Assembly (NCBI GenBank): GCA_015655015.1
Contig: JAATFV010000123.1
Coordinates: 17,134 to 81,133, forward strand
Length of the DNA: 64,000 nt
Reading direction: 5' to 3'
Source: Chitinophagales bacterium
GTDB lineage: Bacteria; Bacteroidota; Bacteroidia; Chitinophagales; Chitinophagaceae
The notes under the pieces are model-generated. The model had not been told where the DNA came from. It was given only the letters and a program-made list of their open reading frames with translations, and ran no database searches. Position numbers and translations under genes: made by a program. This document shows positions 50,337 through 58,279 of the stretch, piece after piece. Positions within the stretch are counted from its first letter, which is position 1. Each line of letters begins with the position of its first letter.

Positions 50337-50864
50337 TTAATGCAGCTTCCTGCATTCCTCTTCCAGCACTCCTGTTATCAATGCAGGCGCAGGTCCCCAC
50401 TTTTTTATCGAAACGTCCGATAATAAGGGATAGCGGGAGCTCATTCCCCCGATCTCTCCTGTTGTCAGCGCCATGACGATCTTATCGATCTTCGTATGCC
50501 GGATTACGTAGGAGCAGAGGATGCAGGGCTCATGGGTGGTATATAGGATACAGCCGGAAAGATCCTGACGCTGAAGGAGAGCCGTAGCCTGCCGGATCGC
50601 CTCCACTTCCGCATGATAGGTGATATCGTTATGGGTTTTCCCTCCTTCCATTCCTTTTGCGATTATTTGACCGTCCCGGACAAGAACAGCGCCAACAGGA
50701 GGATCGCCCCGCTGTTTGGCAATAAGCGCAAGCTCTATGCAGGCCCTCATGAAAAATTCATCTCCCTTCCCGACTCCGGATTCATCCTCTTTGCCGGATT
50801 CTTTGTTAGCTCCCCATTCATTCCCCTTGCCGGACCCTTCCCCGGCTCCTTTGAATATAGCCAT
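50337..50864 (-). CDS. Zinc-dependent nucleoside/guanine-type deaminase
   Basis: The protein has 175 residues from the ATG at 50864. The deaminase core begins near MRACIELALIAKQRGDPPVGAVLVRDG. It carries the zinc motifs HAEVEAI and EPCILC (PCxxC), as in cytidine, guanine and tRNA adenosine deaminases. The substrate cannot be told from sequence; the size suggests the guanine or cytosine deaminase-type branch. The first about 38 residues (GEGSGKGNEWGANKESGKED…) are low-complexity, charged and unlike the family. A start at the internal ATG (50750) would remove them. Confidence 0.88.
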   Translation of the reverse strand: MAIFKGAGEGSGKGNEWGANKESGKEDESGVGKGDEFFMRACIELALIAKQRGDPPVGAVLVRDGQIIAKGMEGGKTHNDITYHAEVEAIRQATALLQRQDLSGCILYTTHEPCILCSYVIRHTKIDKIVMALTTGEIGGMSSRYPLLSDVSIKKWGPAPALITGVLEEECRKLH

Positions 50865-51024
50865 ATTAAGCACATTTTATATAGCTGCAAATTATACAAA
50901 GTTTTCTCTCTCAATGATTTCCGTCCAACCTGCACAAACTTTATGGCCTGATGATTGTATGGTTCAGTTGTTATCTGATAAAAAAATAACGACACCTCCA
51001 TTTTTTTTAATCTTAATTTCTTTT

Positions 51025-51858
51025 ATGAAAAGAATAGCGAACATTGCGATCCTTTCGTTCACAAGTACTTTATTATTAGTTAGTTGCGTCCCCACGAGGA
51101 AATGGAAAGCTTCCGAAGCAGCCCTACAATCCGCGAGGAGTGATAGTGCGAGACTGGCCGGCCAGGTCTCCGACCTGCAGTCAAATGTCGGGCAATTAAA
51201 GCAACAGATCGGGGATTTGGATAAAAAGATCAATGATCTCAACAACCAGGCCGGAGCCTTATCAACGGACGCCGCTGACAAGGCCTCGCGGTTGAATAAG
51301 ACCCAGGAGCAGCTGATCGAAGAACGGAGACGGTTACAACAGCTGCAGGCCCTGATGGATCAGCAGAAAAAAGCCACCCAGGAGATCCGCAAAAAAATGA
51401 GCGATGCGCTTGTAGGCTTTAACTCGAACGAGCTGACCGTCGCTATCAAGAACGGCAAGGTATATGTCAGCCTGTCGGAGAATCTTTTGTTCCCTTCCGG
51501 CAGCGCGGTGGTAAATCCGAAGGGTAAAGACGCCCTGTCTAAACTGGCCGATGTATTGAATGTCAATCCGGATATTACGGTAAATATCGAAGGGCATACC
51601 GATTCCATTCCTATCCGCGGACGGTATAAGGACAATTGGGATCTCAGCACGGCCCGCGCCACTTCTATCGTGCGCATATTGACCATCGACTATAAAGTCG
51701 ACCCTATGCGGGTTATTGCATCCGGACATAGCCAATACGATCCTGTGCAGAGCAACAGCACTCCGGATGGAAGGGCCCTCAACAGAAGGACGGAGATCAT
51801 CCTCTCGCCCAAGCTGGATGAACTGTTCAAGTTGCTGGAGACAGGTTCCGGGAATTAA
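51025..51858 (+). CDS. OmpA-family outer-membrane lipoprotein with coiled coil
   Basis: The 277-residue protein has a lipoprotein signal (MKRIANIAILSFTSTLLLVSC). A coiled coil of about 100 residues follows (QVSDLQSNVGQLKQQIGDLDKKINDLNNQ…), then an OmpA C-terminal peptidoglycan-binding domain (about 150-265). The domain shows LFPSGSAVVNPKGKDAL, VNIEGHTDSIPI, WDLSTARATSIVR, and NRRTEIIL with the conserved Asp/Arg residues. It anchors the outer membrane to the cell wall. The ATG at 51025 fits the signal peptide; a long upstream in-frame extension does not. A 26-bp duplication spans its stop codon. Confidence 0.92.
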   Translation: MKRIANIAILSFTSTLLLVSCVPTRKWKASEAALQSARSDSARLAGQVSDLQSNVGQLKQQIGDLDKKINDLNNQAGALSTDAADKASRLNKTQEQLIEERRRLQQLQALMDQQKKATQEIRKKMSDALVGFNSNELTVAIKNGKVYVSLSENLLFPSGSAVVNPKGKDALSKLADVLNVNPDITVNIEGHTDSIPIRGRYKDNWDLSTARATSIVRILTIDYKVDPMRVIASGHSQYDPVQSNSTPDGRALNRRTEIILSPKLDELFKLLETGSGN

Positions 51859-51915
51859 TGGATAGCTGACATCGCGGGAATTAATGGATAGCTGACATCG
51901 AATGAATAGCTGACA
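51849..51915 (+). repeat. 26-bp tandem duplication spanning the stop codon
   Basis: Bases 51849-51874 and 51875-51900 are identical (CGGGAATTAATGGATAGCTG followed by ACATCG); a third, shortened copy follows (AATGAATAGCTGACATC). The first copy includes the end of the OmpA-like protein and its TAA. Confidence 0.92.
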
Positions 51916-51938
51916 TCATCGGTTCCTCAAAATAGAAA

Positions 51939-51969
51939 AGCCCCTTGCAGCGTATGCAAGGGGCTTTTT
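51939..51969. terminator. Terminator after the OmpA-like gene
   Basis: AGCCCCTTGCA (51939-51949) pairs with TGCAAGGGGCT (51955-51965), an 11-bp stem with loop GCGTA, then five T. The A-run before the stem suits it to act also for the convergent minus-strand gene. Confidence 0.92.
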
Positions 51970-51981
51970 ATGAATCGATTT

Positions 51982-52881
51982 TTAATTACCGGGTGGAGGC
52001 ACCACTTCGTAGGCATCCTGGCCATCCTGTGAGATGGGCTGGTAATACACATTGTTGTAGACCAGCAGCTGTTGATCATTCACATCCTGTTCGACGGCGC
52101 CGACAGGCACCTGGGTAATTACAGCTCCGGGGGGAGCATCCACCACCTGGTAGCCCTGGTCGGTATTGACATAAAAAGCGCCCCCATAGTAATAAAAAGT
52201 ATCATTCCCTACCATGGTCGTCTCATATCCTTCGGGCAAAGAGCCGATAACGGCTCCTATCGGTGGAGGAACTACGGAATAACCGCCGGCGGAAGGAGCG
52301 TAATAACTGCCATCTTCATAATAATAACGTTGGTTTGCTATCGAAATGGCTACAGCATCGGCTGCGAGGGAAGCGAGGAAGAAGCCCACGGGATGCCAAT
52401 TGGCTCCCCAATATGAAGGCCGGAAAGGATGGTAATAATAGGGATGAATTCCCCGGTAGCCGCCGGTATGGTATACGTTTACATTCTCGTGTACATTCCC
52501 CCGTCCGCGGTTATTGATATTCTCATGCATATGTACATTTACATTCTCATGAACATTTGCAGGCCGGTTGAAATCATGATTGCCGAAATTCCGGCTTCCC
52601 CCGTTAATGCTTTCAGGCCGTGGCGCAGGGCTGGGCCTGTTGAAGTCGGGCTGCCGGGTTGGCTGTTGCGGCCGGCTCGCTTGCTGCTGCGGACGACTGG
52701 GGGCCGGCTGCGGCCGGCTGACAGCCGGGCGGGGGGCTTCCATGCGGGGTGCGGGGGCGGCCGATCTGCCGCCGCCAAAGCTGCCGTGGTTAAATCGCTG
52801 CGCCATAACGAGCCGGGGACAACCTGCCAGCACCAGGATGAGGAGCGAACCTGTCAATTTATCAAAAAAAGAATTTTTCAT
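51982..52881 (-). CDS. Secreted DUF6515-type protein
   Basis: The 299-residue protein has a signal peptide or lipobox-like start (LLILVLAGCPRLVMAQ). A Pro/Arg/Gln-rich region (about 45-95) precedes imperfect repeats of the type VHENVNVH/MHENINNRGRG (about 108-135). A C-terminal domain follows (about 145-295: GANWHPVGFFLASLAADAVAISIANQRYYYEDGSYYA…GYSVVPPPIGAVIGSLPEG), characteristic of DUF6515 proteins. The C-terminal VVPPPG repeats (YEVVPPP) recur. The function is unknown. It is followed (downstream on the minus strand) by the shared terminator at 51939-51969. Confidence 0.78.
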   Translation of the reverse strand: MKNSFFDKLTGSLLILVLAGCPRLVMAQRFNHGSFGGGRSAAPAPRMEAPRPAVSRPQPAPSRPQQQASRPQQPTRQPDFNRPSPAPRPESINGGSRNFGNHDFNRPANVHENVNVHMHENINNRGRGNVHENVNVYHTGGYRGIHPYYYHPFRPSYWGANWHPVGFFLASLAADAVAISIANQRYYYEDGSYYAPSAGGYSVVPPPIGAVIGSLPEGYETTMVGNDTFYYYGGAFYVNTDQGYQVVDAPPGAVITQVPVGAVEQDVNDQQLLVYNNVYYQPISQDGQDAYEVVPPPGN

Positions 52882-52906
52882 GATGGAGAGTTAATAGAGT
52901 AATGAT

Positions 52907-53647
52907 TTATTTTTTTGAGGATAAGGGCGCCAGCTTGATCTTCTTTGCTTTCGGAGGAGCGGAAAAATTAAACAAGGCATCCGGCAGCATGGGATTCACC
53001 TGCCAGTCGGTAAGCACAGCCTCATACTGGGGGCTCAATTCTTTACCTGTATAGATGATCACCATCTTGAGGGGCAAGGTAAAGGCATCATTGGAGATCC
53101 AGAATTGAAAAGTTTTATCGCTGGCTGTCCCTGCAATATGAAAACATTCCTTTCCATCCACTTTGGTGAGACCAAGATAGACAAGGGCCTTCGATTCAGC
53201 CAAAATATCGTCCACAAATCCCGGATAAAAGAAGTCGGCGCCGGAAAACTCGATCCCGTAAAGCTTGTTCACCGTATCGATCATCTCCATAATGGAAGCC
53301 GGGATCCGGATCTGGCCATATTGATTCTTGTCCATGGAATAGTAGCTGAGCGTCTCCCCGTCATAGACAAAATCCCTGCTGCCTTTATCACCTTCCGACC
53401 GGATCAGTAATTTATCGGGCCCGTGCAGGAATAATTGTTCTTCGTCGGAATGTTTCACCAGTCCCAGCTCCTTGCTTCTGATATCGTAGTTTGATCGTAT
53501 CGTAACACTACAGGAGCTGAGATCGCCGATCATGGCGCTCATTTTATCCAGGATAGTGACGGCTACCGTATCGATCTTGCGTGTTTGCGCCTGTATCCCG
53601 GCGGATACGGCCATAATGAGGAAACTAAAAAAGATTTTTTTATACAT
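52907..53647 (-). CDS. Secreted DUF2092 (LolA-like) protein
   Basis: The 246-residue protein has a signal peptide (MYKKIFFSFLIMAVSAGIQAQ). The body (ILDKMSAMIGDLSSCSVTIRSNYDI, LFLHGPDKLLIRS…FVYDGETLSYY, VYLGLTKVDGKECFHIAGT, PLKMVIIYTG) fits the DUF2092 branch of the LolA/LolB-like beta fold, which binds hydrophobic molecules in the periplasm. It probably shares a transcript with the DUF6515 gene 25 bp downstream. A carrier role is suggested by the fold only. Confidence 0.82.
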   Translation of the reverse strand: MYKKIFFSFLIMAVSAGIQAQTRKIDTVAVTILDKMSAMIGDLSSCSVTIRSNYDIRSKELGLVKHSDEEQLFLHGPDKLLIRSEGDKGSRDFVYDGETLSYYSMDKNQYGQIRIPASIMEMIDTVNKLYGIEFSGADFFYPGFVDDILAESKALVYLGLTKVDGKECFHIAGTASDKTFQFWISNDAFTLPLKMVIIYTGKELSPQYEAVLTDWQVNPMLPDALFNFSAPPKAKKIKLAPLSSKK

Positions 53648-53769
53648 GGTTCTTCATTTTTGAATTTACCCGTGCAAGTTGTAAAAAAAATACTCATATA
53701 TACGAGAAAAATCTGGTTATTGAATCGTTAATGGCTGTTCCGGAGTGCCTGGAACTCCCCGCAGTCCCT

Positions 53770-53803
53770 CATAAAAAGGAGGGCCACCGTCGGGTGGCCC
53801 TCC
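53770..53803 (-). terminator. Terminator after katA
   Basis: GGAGGGCCACC (53778-53788) pairs perfectly with GGTGGCCCTCC (53793-53803); on the minus strand it is followed by TTTTTAT. Confidence 0.9.
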
Positions 53804-53839
53804 TCATGTGTATGCCCTGGCTTAGGGGCCTGCTATTGG

Positions 53840-55351
53840 TTATGCTCCCACCGGTTCCTGGTGTCTCACGCCCGCCATGGCGTCTTCCACATTCACGCCC
53901 AGCGCCTGCGCTACCGCCATTCCCAGCCCGATATCGGCCCGGAAGAAATGGCATAACTGCCTGTTGATGATATCTCCCCGTTTGGGGCCTGCGATCCCGC
54001 TCATCGCTCCTGCAATATTGCTGACAAGATTCTTCTTATCCTGCGTGGTCAGCACTTCGCGATAGAAAATACCAGGTTGCGTATAATGATCATTCTCCCC
54101 TTCTCCATTCCGGTCATACCAGTCTGCGACATTGCTGTCCAGCTCCATCGGCAAACCTTTGTATTTTTCATCCGGGCGAATAGTATCGAAGCTATTCGGA
54201 TAATAATTGGGATTGCTGTCGCCATTACCATCTATCCGCATTTGACCGTCCCTTTCGTAATTGTTGACGGCATAGGGGCAGCGATTCACCGGGATCTGCT
54301 CATAATTGGCCCCCAGGCGATAACGATGCGCATCGGGATAGGAGAGCAGTCTTCCCTGTAACATCTTGTCCGGGGAATAATTGATCCCATCCACCACATG
54401 TGCGGGAGCGAAAGCAGCCTGCTCTACCTCGGCAAAATAATTCTTCGGCACTTCGTTCAATTCCAGCTCTCCCACATCGATCAGCGGGAAATCCTTTTGC
54501 GACCAGGTCTTGGTAAGATCGAAAGGATTGAAGCGATAGCTCTTTGCCTGTTCCAATGTCATCACCTGGATCTTAACATGCCATTTCGGGAAATCCCCCC
54601 GGTCGATGGCCTCCACCAGGTCGCGCTGGGCGAAATCGGGATCTTCTCCTTTCATCTTTGTCGCTTCGTCGTTGGTGAAATTCTTAATGCCCTGGGCCGT
54701 CTTGAAATGGAATTTCACCCATACCTTTTCATTCTTGTCGTTGATCAGGCTGAAGGTGTGGCTGCCAAAACCATGCATATGACGGTAGCCATAAGGCGTT
54801 CCCCGGTCGCTCATCAGGAACATCACCTGGTGCAGGCTCTCCGGGTTCAGGCTCCAGAAGTCCCACATCATGGTGGGGCTTTTTGTGTTGGTGCGGGGAT
54901 CCCTTTTTTGCGTATGAATAAAGTCGGAAAACTTCTTGGGATCCTTGATAAAAAAGATGGGTGTGTTATTGCCTACCAGGTCCCAGTTACCCTCTTCGGT
55001 ATAGAACTTCAGGGCAAATCCCCGGGGATCTCTTTCCGTGTCGGCCGAACCTTTTTCTCCGCCCACGGTGGAGAAGCGGAGGATGGTACGTGTTTTCTTG
55101 CCAATTTCGCTGAATAATTTAGCGCGGGTGTACTTTGTAATATCATGCGTCACCGTAAAAGTGCCATAGGCGGCGCTGCCTTTTGCATGCACTACCCGCT
55201 CAGGAATGCGCTCGCGGTTGAAATGCGCCATCTTCTCATGAAGAATAAAATCCTGTAATAGCAGAGGCCCTCTGGGCCCTGCGCTCTGTGTATCCTCATG
55301 ATGATAATAAGGAATACCGGAGGCCGTCGTTAGTTTTTTTTCTTCGCTCAT
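53840..55351 (-). CDS. katA: Heme catalase, small-subunit type
   Basis: Catalase breaks hydrogen peroxide to water and oxygen in the cytoplasm. The 503-residue protein (start giving MSEEKKLTT) has the catalytic-site [18 protein letters not shown] with H55, [25 protein letters not shown], and the heme-ligand region [17 protein letters not shown]. The length and these blocks fit clade 3 small-subunit catalases. An in-frame extension to 55474 runs through hairpin sequence and is not considered coding. It is divergent from oxyR with a 162-bp shared control region. Confidence 0.97.
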   Translation of the reverse strand: MSEEKKLTTASGIPYYHHEDTQSAGPRGPLLLQDFILHEKMAHFNRERIPERVVHAKGSAAYGTFTVTHDITKYTRAKLFSEIGKKTRTILRFSTVGGEKGSADTERDPRGFALKFYTEEGNWDLVGNNTPIFFIKDPKKFSDFIHTQKRDPRTNTKSPTMMWDFWSLNPESLHQVMFLMSDRGTPYGYRHMHGFGSHTFSLINDKNEKVWVKFHFKTAQGIKNFTNDEATKMKGEDPDFAQRDLVEAIDRGDFPKWHVKIQVMTLEQAKSYRFNPFDLTKTWSQKDFPLIDVGELELNEVPKNYFAEVEQAAFAPAHVVDGINYSPDKMLQGRLLSYPDAHRYRLGANYEQIPVNRCPYAVNNYERDGQMRIDGNGDSNPNYYPNSFDTIRPDEKYKGLPMELDSNVADWYDRNGEGENDHYTQPGIFYREVLTTQDKKNLVSNIAGAMSGIAGPKRGDIINRQLCHFFRADIGLGMAVAQALGVNVEDAMAGVRHQEPVGA

Positions 55352-55410
55352 AATATTTGATTTTAAAAGTGAGTGATTAATGTCTGTGAACTTCGGCCTA
55401 TGGGCCTTGT

Positions 55411-55437
55411 TCCTCACCGGGCTCCTCCCGGTGAGGA
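55411..55437. other. Strong hairpin in the katA leader region
   Basis: TCCTCACCGGG (55411-55421) pairs perfectly with CCCGGTGAGGA (55427-55437) around CTCCT. A second GGCC/GGCC pair lies near 55396-55407. Located 60-86 bp upstream of the katA start, this could be a transcribed leader structure. Confidence 0.6.
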
Positions 55438-55438
55438 A

Positions 55439-55453
55439 AACGGAAGTTCCGTT
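55439..55453. promoter_or_regulatory. 15-bp palindrome between katA and oxyR
   Basis: AACGGAAGTTCCGTT is a perfect inverted repeat of 7-bp arms around one base. It is a plausible operator for a second dimeric regulator of katA; the factor is unknown. Confidence 0.45.
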
Positions 55454-55493
55454 ATTTTTTCCGATTGGTATCATCGATTAATTTTATCTTTAC

Positions 55494-55508
55494 ATAGATT
55501 TAATCTAT
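55494..55508. promoter_or_regulatory. OxyR binding site
   Basis: ATAGATTTAATCTAT matches the OxyR half-site ATAGntnnnanCTAT at every defined position and is itself a perfect palindrome. It lies 5 bp before the oxyR ATG, directly after TATCTTTAC (55485-55493, near-consensus -7), so it overlaps the start of transcription. A weaker match lies at 55473-55487. Confidence 0.8.
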
Positions 55509-55513
55509 ACATT

Positions 55514-56449
55514 ATGACTTTTATTCAGCTGGAATATATCGTAGCCGTAGACACCTATCGTCATTTCGCCACGGCCGCCGGGCATTGTTTTGTAACGCAG
55601 CCCACCCTGAGCATGCAGGTGCAGAAACTGGAAGAGGAGCTGGGGATAAAAATATTCGACCGCAGCAAGCAGCCGGTAATCCCTACGGAGGCCGGGTGCG
55701 AGCTGATCGGCCAGGCAAGGAAGATACTCTCGGAAAAAGACGTTGTAGGCGAGATCGTCCAGGCCAGGAAAGGCGTCCTTACCGGGGAGCTGCGCATCGG
55801 CATTATCCCTACCCTGGCGCCCTACCTGCTGCCCTTATTCGTACAGGGCTTTACGGCAAAATATCCCCAGATCAAGCTGGTGGTGAATGAATTGACAACA
55901 GAGCTGGTAGTGGCGAGATTGCGGGAGGGAAGGATCGATGTAGGGATACTGGTCACCCCGCTGCAGGAGAACGGGATCCGGGAGCACGTACTTTTTTATG
56001 AGGAATTGCTGGTGTATGTATCCCGTAAGAATGCGGCCTATAAAAAGCATTATATGCTGGCGCAGGACATCGATCCCAACAAATTATGGCTGTTGGAAGA
56101 AGGGCATTGTTTTCGCTCCCAGATCGTCCGGCTCTGCGAATTAAGGAAGGCGAGCAAGGAAGGAAGCCATTTTGACTATGAGGCAGGCAGCCTGGAGACG
56201 CTCAGGCGGATGGTGGAGCTGAATGACGGGATCACCATTTTACCGGAACTGGCTGCCATGGACCTCTCCCGCAGACAGCTGGAGCTGGTGCGACATTTCA
56301 AACGACCGGCCCCTATGCGGGAAGTGAGCCTGGTCGTTCACCGCGACTTTGTCAAACAACGGCTGGTCAATGCGCTGAAGGAAGAGATCATCAAATCCGT
56401 GCCTGAAAAGGTCCGGCAGAATAAGAACCAGAACGTTATTCCGATATAA
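55514..56449 (+). CDS. oxyR: LysR-family peroxide sensor OxyR
   Basis: OxyR activates peroxide defence genes when two cysteines form a disulfide. The 311-residue protein has an N-terminal helix-turn-helix (FATAAGHCFVTQPTLSMQVQKLEEEL, 18-43) and a substrate-like sensor domain. EEGHCFRSQIVRLCEL carries C199 and C208, the same numbers and spacing as the redox pair of E. coli OxyR. The ATG at 55514 fits the family start; a longer frame from 55373 is not used. It is divergent from katA, its likely target, and the operator at 55494-55508 suggests autoregulation. Confidence 0.96.
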   Translation: MTFIQLEYIVAVDTYRHFATAAGHCFVTQPTLSMQVQKLEEELGIKIFDRSKQPVIPTEAGCELIGQARKILSEKDVVGEIVQARKGVLTGELRIGIIPTLAPYLLPLFVQGFTAKYPQIKLVVNELTTELVVARLREGRIDVGILVTPLQENGIREHVLFYEELLVYVSRKNAAYKKHYMLAQDIDPNKLWLLEEGHCFRSQIVRLCELRKASKEGSHFDYEAGSLETLRRMVELNDGITILPELAAMDLSRRQLELVRHFKRPAPMREVSLVVHRDFVKQRLVNALKEEIIKSVPEKVRQNKNQNVIPI

Positions 56450-56496
56450 AATAATTTTTGACTTTTTAGTCTTCGCCTTGTAGCTTGCAGCCCACT

Positions 56497-57273
56497 ATGG
56501 GGATAAAAAGTACATTGCTGAAGATACTGGGGGAAAAAAGATATTTATCCCTGCTGGCAGGAACTTTTCAACGGTTATATCCGACGGGATGGCTGGGCCT
56601 TAATTACCAGGATGTCTATTTCCTTAGGAACATCATTGAAAAGGGGGCTTATTGTGCAGACATCGGAGCGCACCTGGGCTATTACACGCTTGAATTGAGC
56701 CGGCTTGTGGGCGCCTCCGGAAAAGTAATCGCCGTCGAGCCTATGCCGAAATTCAACTATACCCTGAGCCAGCTTTTGCAGCGCAAAAAGGCGGTTAATG
56801 TCACCCTCTGCCAGGTGGCGCTGGGAGGGGAAGGCGAATATGTGGAAATGGGAATTCCCCGGGTGGGCAACGTTAAACGGTTTGCCTATGCCCGCGTCAT
56901 GAAATACAGCGAACATTTTCAATATGTCGAATCGGTAAAAGTGAAGAATGAATCCGGCGATCATTTGTTCAAGGCCCTGCCCCGGCTAGACTTCATTAAA
57001 TGCGACGTGGAGGGATTGGAAGTGCCCGTATTCTCTTCCATGCTGGCAACGCTGGGCGTCCATCATCCCATCCTTCTCTGCGAGCTGGTGGATAAGAGCG
57101 AACGGATCCGGTTTTTCGAGATGGTCAGTCCCCTGGGTTACCAGGCTTACCGCCTGGAAAAGGGGCGGCTCTATTTGCTGGATGTACACTCAGATGATAA
57201 GGCCATTTCCCATAATCACTATTTCATCCCTGCCTTTCACCAGGAAAGGCTTCGGCATCTTATCAGCTTATAG
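56497..57273 (+). CDS. FkbM-family SAM-dependent methyltransferase
   Basis: The 258-residue protein carries the SAM-binding motif YCADIGAHLGYYTLELSRLVG (about 49-68), with the acidic loop VIAVEPMP, the FkbM-typical LDFIKCDVEGLEVPVF segment, and a C-terminal region with PILLCELVDKS. Family members O-methylate diverse sugars and natural products; the substrate is unknown. The ATG at 56497 is preferred over a TTG at 56485. It follows oxyR after 47 bp of AGCT-rich sequence and is convergent with the hydrolase gene. Confidence 0.85.
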   Translation: MGIKSTLLKILGEKRYLSLLAGTFQRLYPTGWLGLNYQDVYFLRNIIEKGAYCADIGAHLGYYTLELSRLVGASGKVIAVEPMPKFNYTLSQLLQRKKAVNVTLCQVALGGEGEYVEMGIPRVGNVKRFAYARVMKYSEHFQYVESVKVKNESGDHLFKALPRLDFIKCDVEGLEVPVFSSMLATLGVHHPILLCELVDKSERIRFFEMVSPLGYQAYRLEKGRLYLLDVHSDDKAISHNHYFIPAFHQERLRHLISL

Positions 57274-57280
57274 TTTACAG

Positions 57281-58222
57281 CTAATGGCTTGCAGCCAGCA
57301 GCTTATCCAGCGCCTGCCGGAATGGCAAAAAATCGCGCAGGTCATGATGTCCCCCGCCTTCGATCGTAATGAATTCATCTCCGGGTTTTAGTAAAGGCTT
57401 TAGCCGGGCCGCATTGCCATAGGGGATCAGCCAGTCATTGCTGCCGTGGAAAATGGTGATGGGCGCCGTAACGGCCGGCAGATAAGTATTGGTAGGAAAA
57501 TGATAATGCAGCATACTGCCCAATGGATAGACCGGAAAATAACGGCGGGCCATGGATTCCATGCTGAAATAAGGGCATTCCAGGATCAGCCTCCGGCAAT
57601 CCCTGACAGACGCAAGCTCCGCTGCGATCCCCGTACCCAGGCTTTTCCCATAAAGGATGATCTGGGCCGGTTGCCACCGGCTTCTCGCCAGCTTATAGAA
57701 CTGCAGTGCGTAATCGTAAAGTTTCTGTTCGCTGAGCTTGCCTGTGCTCTTGCCATATCCGGGATAATCCAGCATCCAGACCTCATAACCTTTGCTGGTA
57801 AAATCGGCAGCATACCGGGCATACCAGCTGATGTTGCGCCGGTTCCCGTGGAAATAGAGCACCACGCCCCGGGCCGGGCTGTCGGGGGGCCGGAACTTTG
57901 ACTCTCCCGCAGCCCTGAAATCCTGGTGATCGGTCGCCTTGAACTCTATAATATTCAGGTTCGTCTCCTTATCATAGGGAAGGTTGACTTCCGTATACGG
58001 CTGCCCGAAATCATAGGTTACATTCCGGTCCACAGCTACCGGATGGAAGAGAAGGGCCTCCTGGCCATAATAAAAGGCGATGCCAATTATACAATAGAGA
58101 AGGAGGATGACCTTGACCCACCGGCCCCATTTTGTTCGCAGGAAGGAAGGGCGGCGGCCGCCGGAAGTCGCATCGGTCGCTGTCGTCACTCCATCGCCCG
58201 GTTTATCGGTTGTGTTGTTCAT
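57281..58222 (-). CDS. Membrane-anchored alpha/beta hydrolase (BEM46-like)
   Basis: The protein has 313 residues from ATG 58222; ATG 58255 would add 11. One membrane helix (about 37-55) is followed by an alpha/beta hydrolase domain. It shows the oxyanion HGNRRN (about 125), the nucleophile serine in YGKSLGTG, the aspartate in FHGSNDWLIP, and the histidine in EGGGHHDL. The order matches the BEM46/ABHD13-like group of serine hydrolases. The substrate is unknown. It is 57 bp downstream of kup on the same strand and may share its transcript. Confidence 0.85.
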   Translation of the reverse strand: MNNTTDKPGDGVTTATDATSGGRRPSFLRTKWGRWVKVILLLYCIIGIAFYYGQEALLFHPVAVDRNVTYDFGQPYTEVNLPYDKETNLNIIEFKATDHQDFRAAGESKFRPPDSPARGVVLYFHGNRRNISWYARYAADFTSKGYEVWMLDYPGYGKSTGKLSEQKLYDYALQFYKLARSRWQPAQIILYGKSLGTGIAAELASVRDCRRLILECPYFSMESMARRYFPVYPLGSMLHYHFPTNTYLPAVTAPITIFHGSNDWLIPYGNAARLKPLLKPGDEFITIEGGGHHDLRDFLPFRQALDKLLAASH

Positions 58223-58279
58223 GATTATTATACGATCACGTGCTGATCGGGACATCGCATGTGCAGGATCGGCAGCTTT

